Shown here one piece after another: positions 41,401 through 57,045 of a stretch of DNA of 64,000 nt. This stretch comes from Paroedura picta. Its lineage: Eukaryota; Chordata; Lepidosauria; Squamata; Gekkonidae. Numbering within the stretch: the first letter of the stretch is position 1; each line of letters opens with the position of its first letter. Below the pieces are notes generated by a model. The model searched no databases. It saw only the letters and a program-made list of their open reading frames with translations, and was not told where the DNA came from. The DNA is taken from positions 39,599,001-39,663,000 of the forward strand of contig NC_135376.1 of assembly GCF_049243985.1 (NCBI RefSeq), written 5' to 3'. The position numbers and the translations under genes were made by a program.

Positions 41401-44400
41401 TTTAAGCAGTGGTAGTAAAAGTTATATCCCTAACATCAATCAAACACTACATTGAAATCAACCCAAAACACCTGTCTTACTTTACAGAGTGTGTGTGTGG
41501 GGGGGGGGAGCTTGATAAAGCCTAAATTAAAGCCTAATTAAGCCTAATTAAATGTAGTTAACTAAAGAAAGAATGCAATAGTTGTATGAAAAAGTTTTTT
41601 ATTTAGTAGTATCTGCTGCACAAATATAAAACCCCTGCCAAAACCAGAGTCTAATAACTGACATAGAAATATGTCAGTTATTAGACTCTGGTTTTCAGTA
41701 TACAGGGTTGCAGAGGACAACAGATGCATAAGAAATGGGGAAAAGTAAAAATGAACAAAAGTGGCAGAACAGCTGTATATCTAAATGCTAAGCAAGAGCT
41801 CTCCAGAAAGTCAACAGTTAACTTCTATAATATTATACCTGTGCACAATAGAGTACTCCAGTCTATATTGTTGAAAAATGTTGTTGGAACAGCTCTGAAG
41901 TGGATGTTTTAGTATTTTAAATATTTTAATACTTTAGGACTCTCTGCAGATGGTTCATTATAAGTTTTTATAAAGGAAGCTAAAAGGTAAAGGTATCCCC
42001 TGTGCAAGCACTGGGTCATGTCTCACCCTTGGGGTGACGCCCTCTAGCGTTTTCATGGCAGACTCAATACAGGGTGGTTTGCCAGTGCCTTCCCCAGTCA
42101 TTACCGTTTACCCCCCAGCAAGCTGGGTACTCATTTTACCGACCTCGGAAGGATGGAAGGCTGAGTCAACCTTGAGCTGGCTGCTGGGATTGAACTCCCA
42201 GCCTCATGGGCAGACAGCTTCAGACAGCATGACTGCTGCCTTACCACTCTGTGCCACAAGAGGCCCTTTTATAAAGGAAAGCAGGGCACAAATTTAATAC
42301 ATAAATAAACCTTGCTTATACGTACGCAGCACTGGGCCCTGTCCTTTTCATACCCCTTTGTCTAATTTGTCTGGAGGTCACTTGAGTGGGGTATGTAACA
42401 AAGCTGAAAGAAAAGTCAAATTTGTATCTGTTAATTGCAGAGAGCTTAGCTATTGCATGCTGGCAGTATTTACCCATGACTACACTATCAAACGATACCC
42501 CAAAGCTCTCCTATCCTTGAATAGCATAGCCATGCTGCCTTGAGTACCCCATGACACTGATGAAATAAGGGCAACTTTGAAGAGGTCATTCAGTTAAGCT
42601 TCATAAATTGTTATATTATGTTGATGATACAGTTCATTTTTCTTGGGTTTTCAATGAAAAACAACTCAAAGAAAATAGAAGTACACATCACAGTAATGTT
42701 CTTCTTGAAACAATTATCAGAATAAATTGTAACCTGTCCTTGACCAGAGTGGCTGACTACACTTCTACAGATCAAATTTCTATAGCAGTTAACTTGTAAT
42801 GCAAAACTTGGAATTAGCTATGAGCAAATATATTAAGAGAAACCTGATGGAACCTGATCCCTATGCAAGAAAATTAAGGAACATTCTCTTGGATATATTT
42901 CTGTATTGCTAAAGGTGTGATGTTACATTTTTAAGAAGTTTTACTCATTTCCCCCCAGTAGAAAAGCATTTGATTTAGAGGACCAGTAATGGGGAGATCC
43001 ATTTATACATTTGGAATATGTTTGGAATACATGAAAAATAGGAGTTTACAGCACTGGCACACTTTAGTATTGGATACATCTAGAATGTGTAAACAATGTG
43101 ACAGTTATACTTCTAAAATCTAGAAATATCTTAACCACTGGCTCTTAAATAAAGTTGAAATGGCCATCTGGGCAGCTCTGTCCGGGTCTCGAGTCTGCTG
43201 TCCGTGTCTGTCCAGCCCTAGGACAGCACAGGCAGTGGGCCTCCGGATTGGGACGGCCCCTAGAGCACCCGCCTCCCACAGGCATGTGGGACCGCTCGCA
43301 TAGCATCGCTGCCACACAGCTCCTGGCCGCCGAGGACTGAGCTTGCTCGACTCGCCTCCTTCCAGGCTCCAGGGCGCCCCGCAGCCCTCCGCTGAGGCAC
43401 CCAGTCCCAAGAACCGTGCTCGACAGCGGCGGCATGCAACCTTCTGCCCGCCCACCATGGAGCCACCCACACCTCGCATGGCTTCTTGGCAGAGGCACCC
43501 CGCAGCCCTATGCCATGGAGCCACCACCTCTACAGAGGCCTTCCCGCCATCGGAGCCGCACTGCCCTCTGGCCGCCCGCCACCGAACCAGGCACTCCCAA
43601 TGGCCCTGGACGCCAGTGCGATGCTCCGCAGCCACTCACTGGCCACCGCCGCATTGCTACCGCCGCCATTGACCACCCGCCGCCCTTTTCCCCGCGAAGA
43701 CGCGGCCCACCAGCCCTATGTGTGCCCACCGCCACTTGCCCTGCTTCCCACCGGCCTGCCCGCAACCGGCCTGCTCACCACCAATGCTCCCATAGCCTCC
43801 GGTACGTTTCCCCCCCTTTGCCCGCTCTCCCTGCCACTGCCTGCTAGCACCCATTGCATTCCTGAATGCAATGGGCTTTTCAGCTAGTACTACTATAATA
43901 TGCTAATTAATTTTGATACATTATAAGTTGCTAAAACACCTAATTGGGTTTTAAGACTGACAGTAAAGTAAGCATTGCATATATTTCAATTCCACACACA
44001 TACACAAAAGGGAGGGATTTCCCCCCCATAGCTTGGAATTTGTAGGAATTTTCTAATCATGTGCAGTTTCATGCAAATATAGCTTGCACTGTCATAACTC
44101 TTAAAGTAGGATACAATAGCTAGGAACCTGAGAATACTCATGGAAAAGATATCTGCAAACTTCCCTTTTTAACTATGGCTCTGTATTCCAACCAAAATGA
44201 TATCCTGAGACTTGGGAGGCCCTTGGCGATGAGTTGGAACATGATGTGGGGAGCTGCAGTATAAGGGAGAAACTGCCATGTTACATCTTTCTATTCTTGC
44301 CGGGGCTATGCTTGCATTACAGCTTGTGCACTGAGAGAAGGGGATTTCTGCTGATTCCCCCCGCATCTGCTGCTCCCATGTCAGTTTCAAGGGTTTTCTG

Positions 44401-46918
44401 GACCCTCAGAAATAAATTTTCAGAAGATGTAAGGGGAACTACGCTAAGCACAGACATAGACTTGTCAATTCCACTCTATTCATGGCTCTTAGCATCCAAG
44501 CCAAGTACTTTTACCTGCAAGAGGGATAACTTTACATATTAGAAAGTTGCATAAGTCAAATGGTTAAGGCCCAACATATAATGCTATGCACACATTTTAT
44601 TCTTGCCACTTTGTACATATGTGTTGAGACACACTGATTCAACCTTTGGAACACTGCCCCAACTGTGTCCATTAAAGTTACAAAATAACTTATGTTATTT
44701 TATAAAAGTTATAAAATAACTTCATCATTAGTTATATAAAAATTAGGTTCTCATCAATTATTTTGGCTTCTAAAACTAAGATACTGTGTTGCAAGGCATG
44801 ATCATGTATATTCTCTTCACTCCCTGTCTCCTGGCATGACAGCAAGGCTGAATCATATAGGAGACATGTCTCTTGACAACCCAAGTACTTCCCATTTCCT
44901 CTCTGAATTCATTAAAGCATACTGTACAATCATAGTATAGATTTTTGCTTTTTACCCAGGTGACACTGAACAATACAGAGATGATTCCATAATATCTGCA
45001 TAATATGAAGCATCTTTTAAAATTACCTCTAGGGACCAATTTTAACAAAATGTTCCTTTATTTGCAGCTTCAAGGGGAAATGCCAAAACACAGCTGGGGG
45101 TGAGGAAAAGAATATACACTTTCCTAATCACCTACTTTATACATTAGTGAAACTGTCACACTATGCCATTGCTGTCAATTCACAAGCTCAAGAGACTGCT
45201 TTCTCCCCTATGCCCCACAAAGGAATCTACACTCAAGCACACTAAATCTTGTCAAGATTTCTGGCCCCAGAGAAGTTAAATTGGCCTCAGCCAGACCAAG
45301 AGCTTTCTCTGTCCTAATGTCAGCCTGGTGGAACGCTCTCCCACATGAAATCAGGACTATATGGGACTTAAAACAGGTTCACAGGGTTTCCAAACAGAAC
45401 TGTTCCACCACACCTTTGGCTGATTTCCTCTAGAACACCAACAACAACTGCCCCCCCCCCCCGATAATGGTATCTGTAACATCACAGCACTTTAATCCCC
45501 CTTTCTCTCACTGGAGAGAAGGTAAGGAGTTCCTGGGGTTTTAATATAAACTGGTTTTAAATAATTCAAGTGTTTTAACTCTTTTATTGTAACAACATGT
45601 TGTAAGCACCATAATCTTAAAATAAAAAACACACTTGGTTTTGTGTAGTGATTATAACGCCTCTTCATAGCTACTATGTACTGATTAGTTTATGCTTGGC
45701 ACAATCCAGAAACAGCATTCCTTATATTATTCCACACATTTAATATTTGTTTTTGTTTTTTTAAATCTGCAGAGTATTGCTACAGTCATGTGGTACTCCT
45801 TTCTTATTCAGATGGCACATACATTTTCCACACCCGGAGGCTTCAACACATGCTGCCCTTCCATAGATACATGTGGCAGAAATGGGCAGCTATAAATAGC
45901 ATAATCTGTGTAACAAAATGTTTGCTGTAGGCATAGAGGCACCCAAAGGAAAGAAGTACCATCTTTCTCAGTTTTGGACTGCACATGAACTATTGCCATC
46001 CTACAATTTAGCTTACTTCCAAAAAACACAAAACACTAGCTCTTACTAAAAACCCTTTGCCTCTTTCCCCGCACATAAAAAATGATTACTTCCATGACAC
46101 CTATGCAGCCCACAAAATCCCTCTGGTTTACTCTCAAGAAACTATGTGTAAGTTTTAACATACAAACAACCTGTTTTCCTAAAGCAAAACTAATAACTTG
46201 GTTTAACAGGCTCCCATAACTACATTTAGCCCCCCACTCCAAAGAAAATTAATAATATTTCCAGCAACATGATCAAAACATTTTGATCTGCAAAACAGAC
46301 TTTTATTGGAAGAATCTCTGACATGTTGCTAAGGTCCTCCTTAAAGCCACACAACTGGGCTTAAGGTTTCTTAAATTTGGGGAAAGAATGCACTGTCAAC
46401 CAAACTACTAGTCTTAGTAGACAGGGATTTCTTTGAGGTGATTTCCGACTCCAGGGATACTGTTCTCTTTGATTCTACCTTCTTTTTAAAAATTGTTTTT
46501 GGTAATAACTTTTTTGTTATCCGCAGTGAGATTTCGGGAAAGCAGCATAACTTGTGTTTTCAATTACATAAAATAAACCAAGAGCTTATCGTGCGAACTG
46601 AAACGGAGAAAGCCCATGTCGGGAGCCTGATTCAGATGAATATTCCGCTGCTGTGCGCTGACTTCCAAGGGAAGGGGGCCTGCAGAACTCTGCCTGAAGG
46701 GGCTCCAGCAGACGTCGACTGCAGGCCTACGCGAGAGGCCCCAAGCACGAGACGCCCCGCCCCTTCCCACCAGGCCAGCTCCCGGCTCGAGCCCTCCCGC
46801 CCCCTGACCTGGGATATCGCCTTTTCCGCGGCTGAGGGAGCGAAGGCTCCGCTTCCCGACGGCAAGAGGACGAAGGAAACAACCAAGAGCGCAGCCCCGC
46901 GGGGAGCCATTTGAACAT
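23354..46918 (-). CDS. SENP2: SENP2, sentrin/SUMO-specific protease 2, complete 15-exon model
   Basis: SUMO-specific cysteine protease (C48/ULP1 family) that matures SUMO and removes it from targets at the nuclear pore and nucleus. Coding exons from the start: 46918-46809, 40841-40786, 39576-39467, 37576-37501, 36556-36475, 35022-34866, 31987-31884, 28342-28285, 26847-26680, 26393-26262, 26105-25902, 25796-25717, 24973-24889, 23798-23703, 23416-23354. They sum to 1581 nt (526 aa) and all phases join. The catalytic half is strongly conserved: His415 (RLHW), Asp432 (YFDSMG), Gln479 and Cys485 (NSSDCG), with His-Asp and Asp-Cys spacings of 17 and 53 as in human. The N-terminal half is diverged: a membrane-binding-like start ([13 protein letters not shown]), basic patches (RKRR, TKRQK) and low similarity elsewhere. 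Human SENP2 is 589 aa, so about 60 residues are missing or in exons I could not find. Residue 351 is Val where the family has Glu (LNDE). Confidence 0.93.
23634..23696 (+). mobile_element. CR1 LINE 3'-end fragment touching a SENP2 splice donor
   Basis: GCAGGGGGTTGGACTAATGG, then CCTTCCAATTCTATGGTTCT. Same CR1 terminus as at 735-797. It ends immediately next to the donor of SENP2 exon 14 (intron starts at 23702 and runs leftward). Confidence 0.78.
23703..23798 (-). CDS. SENP2: SENP2 exon 14 with catalytic Cys
   Basis: Acceptor TCCATTTAG, donor CAG|GTGAGG; 32 codons. Reads [20 protein letters not shown] then [17 protein letters not shown] holds the nucleophile; the second Gln of PQQ is the oxyanion-hole residue. 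A CR1 3' end abuts the donor hexamer. Confidence 0.96.
24013..24573 (+). mobile_element. Possible solo LTR, family unknown
   Basis: A block of about 560 bp that starts TGTGA and ends TCACA, with an AATAAA near 24480 and a purine-rich 5' half unlike the flanks. No internal viral genes and no convincing target-site duplication. Looks like an old fossil if it is an LTR at all; age and family cannot be given. Lies in a SENP2 intron. Confidence 0.3.
24889..24973 (-). CDS. SENP2: SENP2 exon 13
   Basis: Acceptor TATTGAATAG, donor CAT|GTAAGT; one base plus 28 codons. Reads [20 protein letters not shown] then TLYSMKAH, matching human QYLQDESKTKRN...WTHHSMKPH. Confidence 0.93.
25285..25392 (+). repeat. 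Dispersed repeat fragment
   Basis: AAGACCAACAAAGTTTTATT followed by TGTGAGCTTTTGTGTGCATG is a diverged relative of the block at 28010-28110 (CCTTAAAAACTAACAACATT, GAGCTTTTGTGAATCACTGC). Class unknown. Confidence 0.5.
25717..25796 (-). CDS. SENP2: SENP2 exon 12 with catalytic Asp
   Basis: Acceptor TTCAATAACAG, donor GTAAGT; 26 codons and two bases. Reads [20 protein letters not shown] then RICKRL. The Asp of YFDSMG is the catalytic acid. Confidence 0.95.
25902..26105 (-). CDS. SENP2: SENP2 exon 11 with catalytic His
   Basis: Acceptor TGTTTATAG, donor GTGAGT; 68 codons. Reads [20 protein letters not shown] through [19 protein letters not shown] and [12 protein letters not shown]. The catalytic His is in RLHW. 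Confidence 0.96.
26262..26393 (-). CDS. SENP2: SENP2 exon 10: start of the catalytic domain
   Basis: Acceptor GCTCTTTCAG, donor GTG|GTAATG; 44 codons. Reads [20 protein letters not shown] then [20 protein letters not shown] and LNDV. SENP1 and SENP2 have LNDE at the last residue; the final codon here is GTG instead of GAG or GAA. Confidence 0.95.
26680..26847 (-). CDS. SENP2: SENP2 exon 9
   Basis: Acceptor GGCTTTTAG, donor GAG|GTACCA; 56 codons in phase 0. Reads [20 protein letters not shown] and ends CLPTLTE; matches human EPDLSEEVSARLRLG...LLELTE. Confidence 0.85.
27645..27725 (+). mobile_element. tRNA-derived SINE head fragment
   Basis: TTGGTTAGGGTGTTGAACTA and GGAAACCCAGGTTCAAATTT give A-box and B-box-like segments of the Sauria-type SINE. 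A body piece (CTGGGTGATCTGAGGCTAGTC) follows near 27913. Confidence 0.55.
28010..28110 (+). repeat. Dispersed repeat fragment
   Basis: TGTAGCAGTAGAAAAGAAC, AGTCCAGTAGCACCTTAAAA and TCACTGCTCACTTCTTCAGG form a block I know to be common in reptile genomes; class not certain. Confidence 0.5.
28145..28215 (+). mobile_element. SINE 3'-end fragment
   Basis: GGTTGTTGTAAGGATAAAAT then GAGAAAAAGTGGGGTATAAA is the 3' end of the tRNA-headed SINE whose head lies at 27645; the two may be one insertion split by later events. Confidence 0.5.
28285..28342 (-). CDS. SENP2: SENP2 exon 8
   Basis: Acceptor TGTTTTTTTCAG, donor GTAAGC; 58 nt. In the frame demanded by both neighbours it reads [19 protein letters not shown]. 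Weak similarity to the human middle region; supported mainly by splice sites and phase. Confidence 0.68.
28343..31883 (-). other. SENP2 intron 7
   Basis: 3.5 kb, AT-rich. Holds a SINE remnant near 28810-28850 (TTTCAGTATAAGGCAGCTGC) and the Sauria-type SINE at 31476-31749. I looked for the missing human middle-region exons here and found none. Confidence 0.45.
31476..31749 (-). mobile_element. Sauria-type tRNA SINE, nearly full length
   Basis: On the - strand: AAGCTTGGTGTAGTGGTTAG, then AATCTGGCAAATCGGGTTTGA split B box, CAGCTGGGTGACCTTGGGCT, TGTCTGTTGTGGGGAGAGGA, ending ATAAGAACCAACTCTTCTCC. Same family as 52984-53270 and 57616-57888. Confidence 0.85.
31884..31987 (-). CDS. SENP2: SENP2 exon 7
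   Basis: Acceptor CCCTCCGCAG, donor GTAAGT; 34 codons and two bases. Reads [20 protein letters not shown], the counterpart of human GVQKEEREKYRKLLERLKES, a charged and probably helical stretch. Confidence 0.87.
32083..32405. mobile_element. MITE with repeated ATTATGCACG motifs
   Basis: Inverted ends GGCCTATTATGCACGG (left) and, reading in from the right, GGCCCATTATGCACGG: 15 of 16 match. The same ATTATGCACG core recurs inside at 32152 and 32199, and a variant at 32332. GC-rich, no transposase. Target-site duplication not clear. Possibly related to the element at 3536-4414, which carries similar motifs. Confidence 0.7.
32930..33415 (+). mobile_element. LINE 3'-region fragment
   Basis: Decayed coding-like text (AAGGCCCTCCGCGGACTGGG, CACCTGGTGGAATGAGCTCC, CTGCAAAACGGAGCTCTTCC) followed by a 3' end CCGCCACAAGCCTCACGGGA...GGCGGGATATAAATCC and AATAAATAA tail. 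A related 3' end is at 40600-40745 and a related body at 45265-45440. Family not resolved. Confidence 0.6.
33559..33683 (-). mobile_element. 5'-truncated tRNA-headed SINE with perfect 12-bp target-site duplication
   Basis: Reverse copy of the 3157-3433 family keeping only its 3' part (GGTATCCCCTGTGCAAGCAC ... CCTTCCCCAGTCATTACCAT on the + strand). TACTTTCACATA is exact at 33547-33558 and 33684-33695, so the truncation happened at insertion. Confidence 0.85.
34698..34775 (+). mobile_element. 5S-derived SINE fragment
   Basis: AGTGTCTGGATGGGAGACCA matches the end of the 5S rRNA internal region (AGTACTTGGATGGGAGACC), followed by a SINE body (ATGCAAGCTGCCTTGAG). Plus orientation, no tail seen. 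Confidence 0.55.
34866..35022 (-). CDS. SENP2: SENP2 exon 6
   Basis: Acceptor GTTTCTTTTCAG, donor GTAAGT; one base plus 52 codons. Ends [12 protein letters not shown], matching human LRRPHCTVEE. About 50 residues found just before this point in human have no visible counterpart between exons 5 and 6. Confidence 0.85.
35023..36474 (-). other. SENP2 intron 5
   Basis: Holds the tRNA SINE at 36060-36275. Human has about 50 more residues encoded between these exons; I found no convincing exon for them. Confidence 0.45.
36060..36275 (-). mobile_element. tRNA-derived SINE (second family)
   Basis: On the - strand: TGGCTCAGTGGTAGAGCATA (A box) and GGTTCCAGGTTCAATCCCAA (B box), a body with CCTCAGATCCTGGAGAGCC and an end GGACCAGTGGTTGGATTCTG. 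A remnant of the same end is at 28810-28850. Confidence 0.75.
36475..36556 (-). CDS. SENP2: SENP2 exon 5
   Basis: Acceptor TTTTTCCATCAG, donor GTAAAA; 82 nt. Reads [20 protein letters not shown] then SVMPSL, loosely like human TSACNGTRNVAPSGEVFSNS. Confidence 0.7.
37501..37576 (-). CDS. SENP2: SENP2 exon 4 (start uncertain)
   Basis: Donor CTGG|GTAAGT is clear; the acceptor CATTTCTTTAAG is a guess, because the frame is open further upstream. With it the exon has 25 codons and one base and joins both neighbours in phase: [20 protein letters not shown] then QMVEL. Little similarity to human here. Confidence 0.55.
37577..39466 (-). other. SENP2 intron 3
   Basis: 1.9 kb, AT-rich. A short reversed LINE tail (TTTATACCGCCCATTCTTTG) lies near 38655-38685; otherwise nothing recognised. 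Confidence 0.45.
39467..39576 (-). CDS. SENP2: SENP2 exon 3
   Basis: Acceptor AATTTCTGTAG, donor GAG|GTTTGT; two bases plus 36 codons. Reads [20 protein letters not shown] then AKYFLTGDQ..., matching the human CFIHQVKN...FQLTTK stretch. Confidence 0.8.
39969..40545 (-). mobile_element. Helitron-like element, 3' end at 39969
   Basis: On the - strand the terminus is a hairpin (CCCGCTGTA / TACAGTGGG arms, at 39981-40005) followed by TTAACTT-CTAG and then T, the Helitron 3' end and its A^T target. The body is very GC-rich with repeated GAGGCGC/GCGCCTCC blocks. The 5' end could not be placed; the right limit is where a LINE tail begins. Confidence 0.6.
40546..40752 (+). mobile_element. LINE 3' end with (GAAT)n/(AAAT)n tail
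   Basis: CTGTAAACTGCCCTGAGCCT, GGGGAGGGTGGTATATAAAT, then about 12 GAAT and 6 AAAT units. The tail finishes about 30 nt from the donor of SENP2 exon 2. Reversed pieces of such tails lie near 38655 and 47655. Confidence 0.7.
40786..40841 (-). CDS. SENP2: SENP2 exon 2
   Basis: Acceptor TCTGTCCACAG, donor GTAATG; 56 nt with split codons at both ends. Reads [18 protein letters not shown], the counterpart of human STVDTDEIPAKRPRL with a second basic (NLS-like) patch. Repeats crowd its downstream side to within about 40 nt. Confidence 0.78.
41264..41399. mobile_element. Palindromic hAT MITE with 8-bp target-site duplication
   Basis: Starts CAG and ends CTG, the hAT signature. Two arms of about 68 nt are inverted copies of each other with a 2-nt centre (AGCA-AA-TGCT). 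Target-site duplication CTTTAAGC is exact at 41256-41263 and 41400-41407. Half of the same element is at 58881-58950. Confidence 0.9.
41640..41695. repeat. Perfect 26-bp inverted repeat with GAAA loop
   Basis: Left arm 41640-41665 and right arm 41670-41695 are exact reverse complements, separated only by GAAA. The arm begins AAAACCAGAGTCTAATAACT. Not part of any transposon I can see. Confidence 0.95.
41979..42266 (-). mobile_element. Full-length tRNA-headed SINE with 13-bp target-site duplication
   Basis: Reverse copy of the 3157-3433 family: tail GGTAAAGGTATCCCCTGTGC at left, head ...CCACTCTGTGCCACAAGAGG at right. TTTTATAAAGGAA is exact at 41966-41978 and 42267-42279. Full length and young. 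Confidence 0.9.
43145..43887 (+). mobile_element. Helitron-like element, 3' end at 43887
   Basis: Ends with a perfect 12-bp hairpin (CCCATTGCATTC at 43850-43861, loop CT, GAATGCAATGGG at 43864-43875), then CTTTTCAG-CTAG, then T: the Helitron 3' terminus. The body is GC-rich (Pro/Arg/Ala frames are artefacts). The 5' end is a guess from the shift in composition. No Rep/helicase gene. Confidence 0.65.
45265..45440 (+). mobile_element. LINE 3'-region fragment
   Basis: TCTGGCCCCAGAGAAGTTAA, AGCCTGGTGGAACGCTCTCC and CCAAACAGAACTGTTCCACC parallel the 33.0-33.2 kb fragment (CCACCTGGTGGAATGAGCTC, CTGCAAAACGGAGCTCTTCC). Old and broken. Confidence 0.45.
46809..46918 (-). CDS. SENP2: SENP2 exon 1 with start codon
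   Basis: ATG at 46918-46916; 36 codons and two bases, donor GTCAGG. Reads [14 protein letters not shown]... ending PRKRRYP, like human MYRWLVRILGTIF...LKRRRSDS. I chose this start by that match although its context (CCT before ATG) is weak and the frame stays open upstream to an ATG at 47065. Confidence 0.85.
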
Positions 46919-47044
46919 AGGCCTCAGCCGTAACAGCTGGGCCGGAAATGCCTCACTTTTCCGCGCCGGGCGCGTGACCACTAATGAAAGTTGGTTTCCG
47001 AAAGGCTTTCGCCGTCGCCTTGGTTCCGGATGGGGGATTCTCCG

Positions 47045-47056
47045 ACGCATGCGCGC
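47045..47056. promoter_or_regulatory. NRF1-like motif
   Basis: ACGCATGCGCGC, close to the NRF1 consensus, lies about 130 nt upstream of the SENP2 start codon inside the CpG block. Sequence match only. Confidence 0.45.
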
Positions 47057-47794
47057 TGCAAACATCTACTTTTGCCTCGTAAAGCGACTACCGGACATTT
47101 GGAGCTGCAGAGATAGGGAGAAGGCTTGTTTACAGCAAAAAAGGCGACCGATTTCTGGATGTTGTTAGGCAACCCGTTCTAATCCAGAACAGCCACCATT
47201 TTAAGATCGAAATAGAATTTACTACAACATATCTTGTGATTCAGTATTTGTGTATATGTTAAGCGCTGTCTCAAAATAATTCACGAAATAATCAAATGTT
47301 CTTCGTCAAGGAAATCTCTAGTAAAAAACGAAATATATATGTGATCTGAAGAGATACCAGAGTTTATCTTTTTAAAGATTTTCACCATGTATTGTGTACA
47401 AAGTGGTACTGGGGTTACTTGTCTCTCAGTGTGATGTGATTTTATGTTTTAGCTTCAACAATAAACATTTGTATTGTATCGTTAAATGCTGTCAAAGTTG
47501 CTTCCAATTCATAACAGCTCATAGAAACATCATCTCTAAAAACGTCCCAGCATTAACCGGTCAGGTCTTGCAAATGGAAATCTCGCATCCATTAAGCAGA
47601 CGAATAGGCATCTAATGAAGTATACGCACTGAAAGTTTATGCTGGAATAATTTTTGTTATAATTTATTTATTTATATACTGCCCTCCCCGAAGGTTAAAG
47701 AGTCAGTGAAGTCTTGTTCTATTAGTATTTAAGGTGCTACTTATTTTGTTATTACAACCTTCATGATTACCCATCTGGATTTTTGTTTTTACCT

Positions 47795-47912
47795 AGAAGT
47801 CCCAGCCAACTTATGGGGAGCATGTGGGGTTTTCAAGTTGGTTTGTAATTGTTTCTGTGTTGCAACCTTCCTTTGGGGCCTGATCTGCTTAGCTTTTGAG
47901 ATCTTGTAGTGA
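47795..47912 (-). mobile_element. 5S-derived SINE, diverged
   Basis: On the + strand AGCCAACTTATGGGGAGCAT then GTGGGGTTTTCAAG and CTGATCTGCTTAGCTTTTGA: the same body and 5S-like end as the element at 21203-21384, in the same orientation. Confidence 0.6.
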
Positions 47913-48261
47913 AATAATGGCTTCTTGTTTCTTGCTCCTAAAACACTGGTTCGAGATCCAGGCCTGCAAATTCAGAGCAGGCCGCAAAGGATCTTTTTTC
48001 TTTCTGTGCAGTAGCAATTCGTTACTAAAACGAGTCTGTCTGGAATGACTGTAAACAAATCGTTTAGCAACCCGTTACCAAAAAAGAATACAAAGGCCGT
48101 TTGAAACTGGCATAAGGCAAAGTCATAGACCACAGGAAAGGAGGCACCCCTCATAGCTTCCAAAGTACCGCGCCCAGTACAAAGTACTACACCCAGCAGC
48201 CTTCGGTTTTTACTGGAAGTTCAGGCAAGAGGGGGAGAGAGAAGGGGGGGGGGACAGGGCC

Positions 48262-48270
48262 TCACGTGAC
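48262..48270. promoter_or_regulatory. E-box TCACGTGAC
   Basis: A palindromic E-box about 95 nt upstream of the TMEM41A ATG, of the kind bound by USF and TFEB/MITF factors. Use is inferred from the motif and its position. Confidence 0.45.
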
Positions 48271-48363
48271 CGCTGGTCCTCTGCGCTGGAGTCCCCCCGG
48301 GACCGCGTGGTTGGTTCCGCGCACCCTTCAGTTCCGGCCGGAGGTAGTGCTGGCGGCGCGGCC

Positions 48364-57045
<8,682 letters not shown>

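Larger units (their letters stand above)
40842..46808 (-). other. SENP2 intron 1
   Basis: 6-kb first intron. Contains a palindromic hAT MITE (41264-41399), a 26-bp fold-back (41640-41695), a SINE (41979-42266), a Helitron-like element (to 43887) and a LINE piece (45265-45440). The stretches 42300-43100 and 43900-45250 show nothing I recognise. Confidence 0.6.
46640..47115. promoter_or_regulatory. CpG-rich promoter block at SENP2 exon 1
   Basis: Many CpGs in an otherwise AT-rich window, covering SENP2 exon 1 and about 200 nt upstream. It contains an ETS-like CCGGAA (about 46940), an E2F-like TTTTCCGCGCC and an NRF1-like palindrome ACGCATGCGCGC at 47045-47056. No TATA box is apparent. Confidence 0.7.
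46919..48363. other. Divergent intergenic region SENP2 / TMEM41A
   Basis: 1.4 kb between the two start codons. CpG-rich at both ends, AT-rich in the middle, with a reversed LINE tail (47655-47690) and a 5S-derived SINE (47795-47912). No LIPH sequence. Short G run near 48245. Confidence 0.7.

Noticed and set aside
41640-41695. Pre-miRNA hairpin
   Set aside because: Stem is short, perfectly paired and has a 4-nt loop, unlike a miRNA precursor; a duplication artefact or template switch is more likely.
43120-43635. 171-codon - strand frame and long + strand frames around 43.3-43.9 kb
   Set aside because: GC-rich Helitron-like body; several frames are open at once and all are Pro/Arg/Ala/Gly-rich, a composition effect.
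46632-46910. 92-codon - strand frame beginning [13 protein letters not shown], signal-peptide-like
   Set aside because: Overlaps SENP2 exon 1 in another frame; the SENP2 frame matches human and joins exon 2 in phase.
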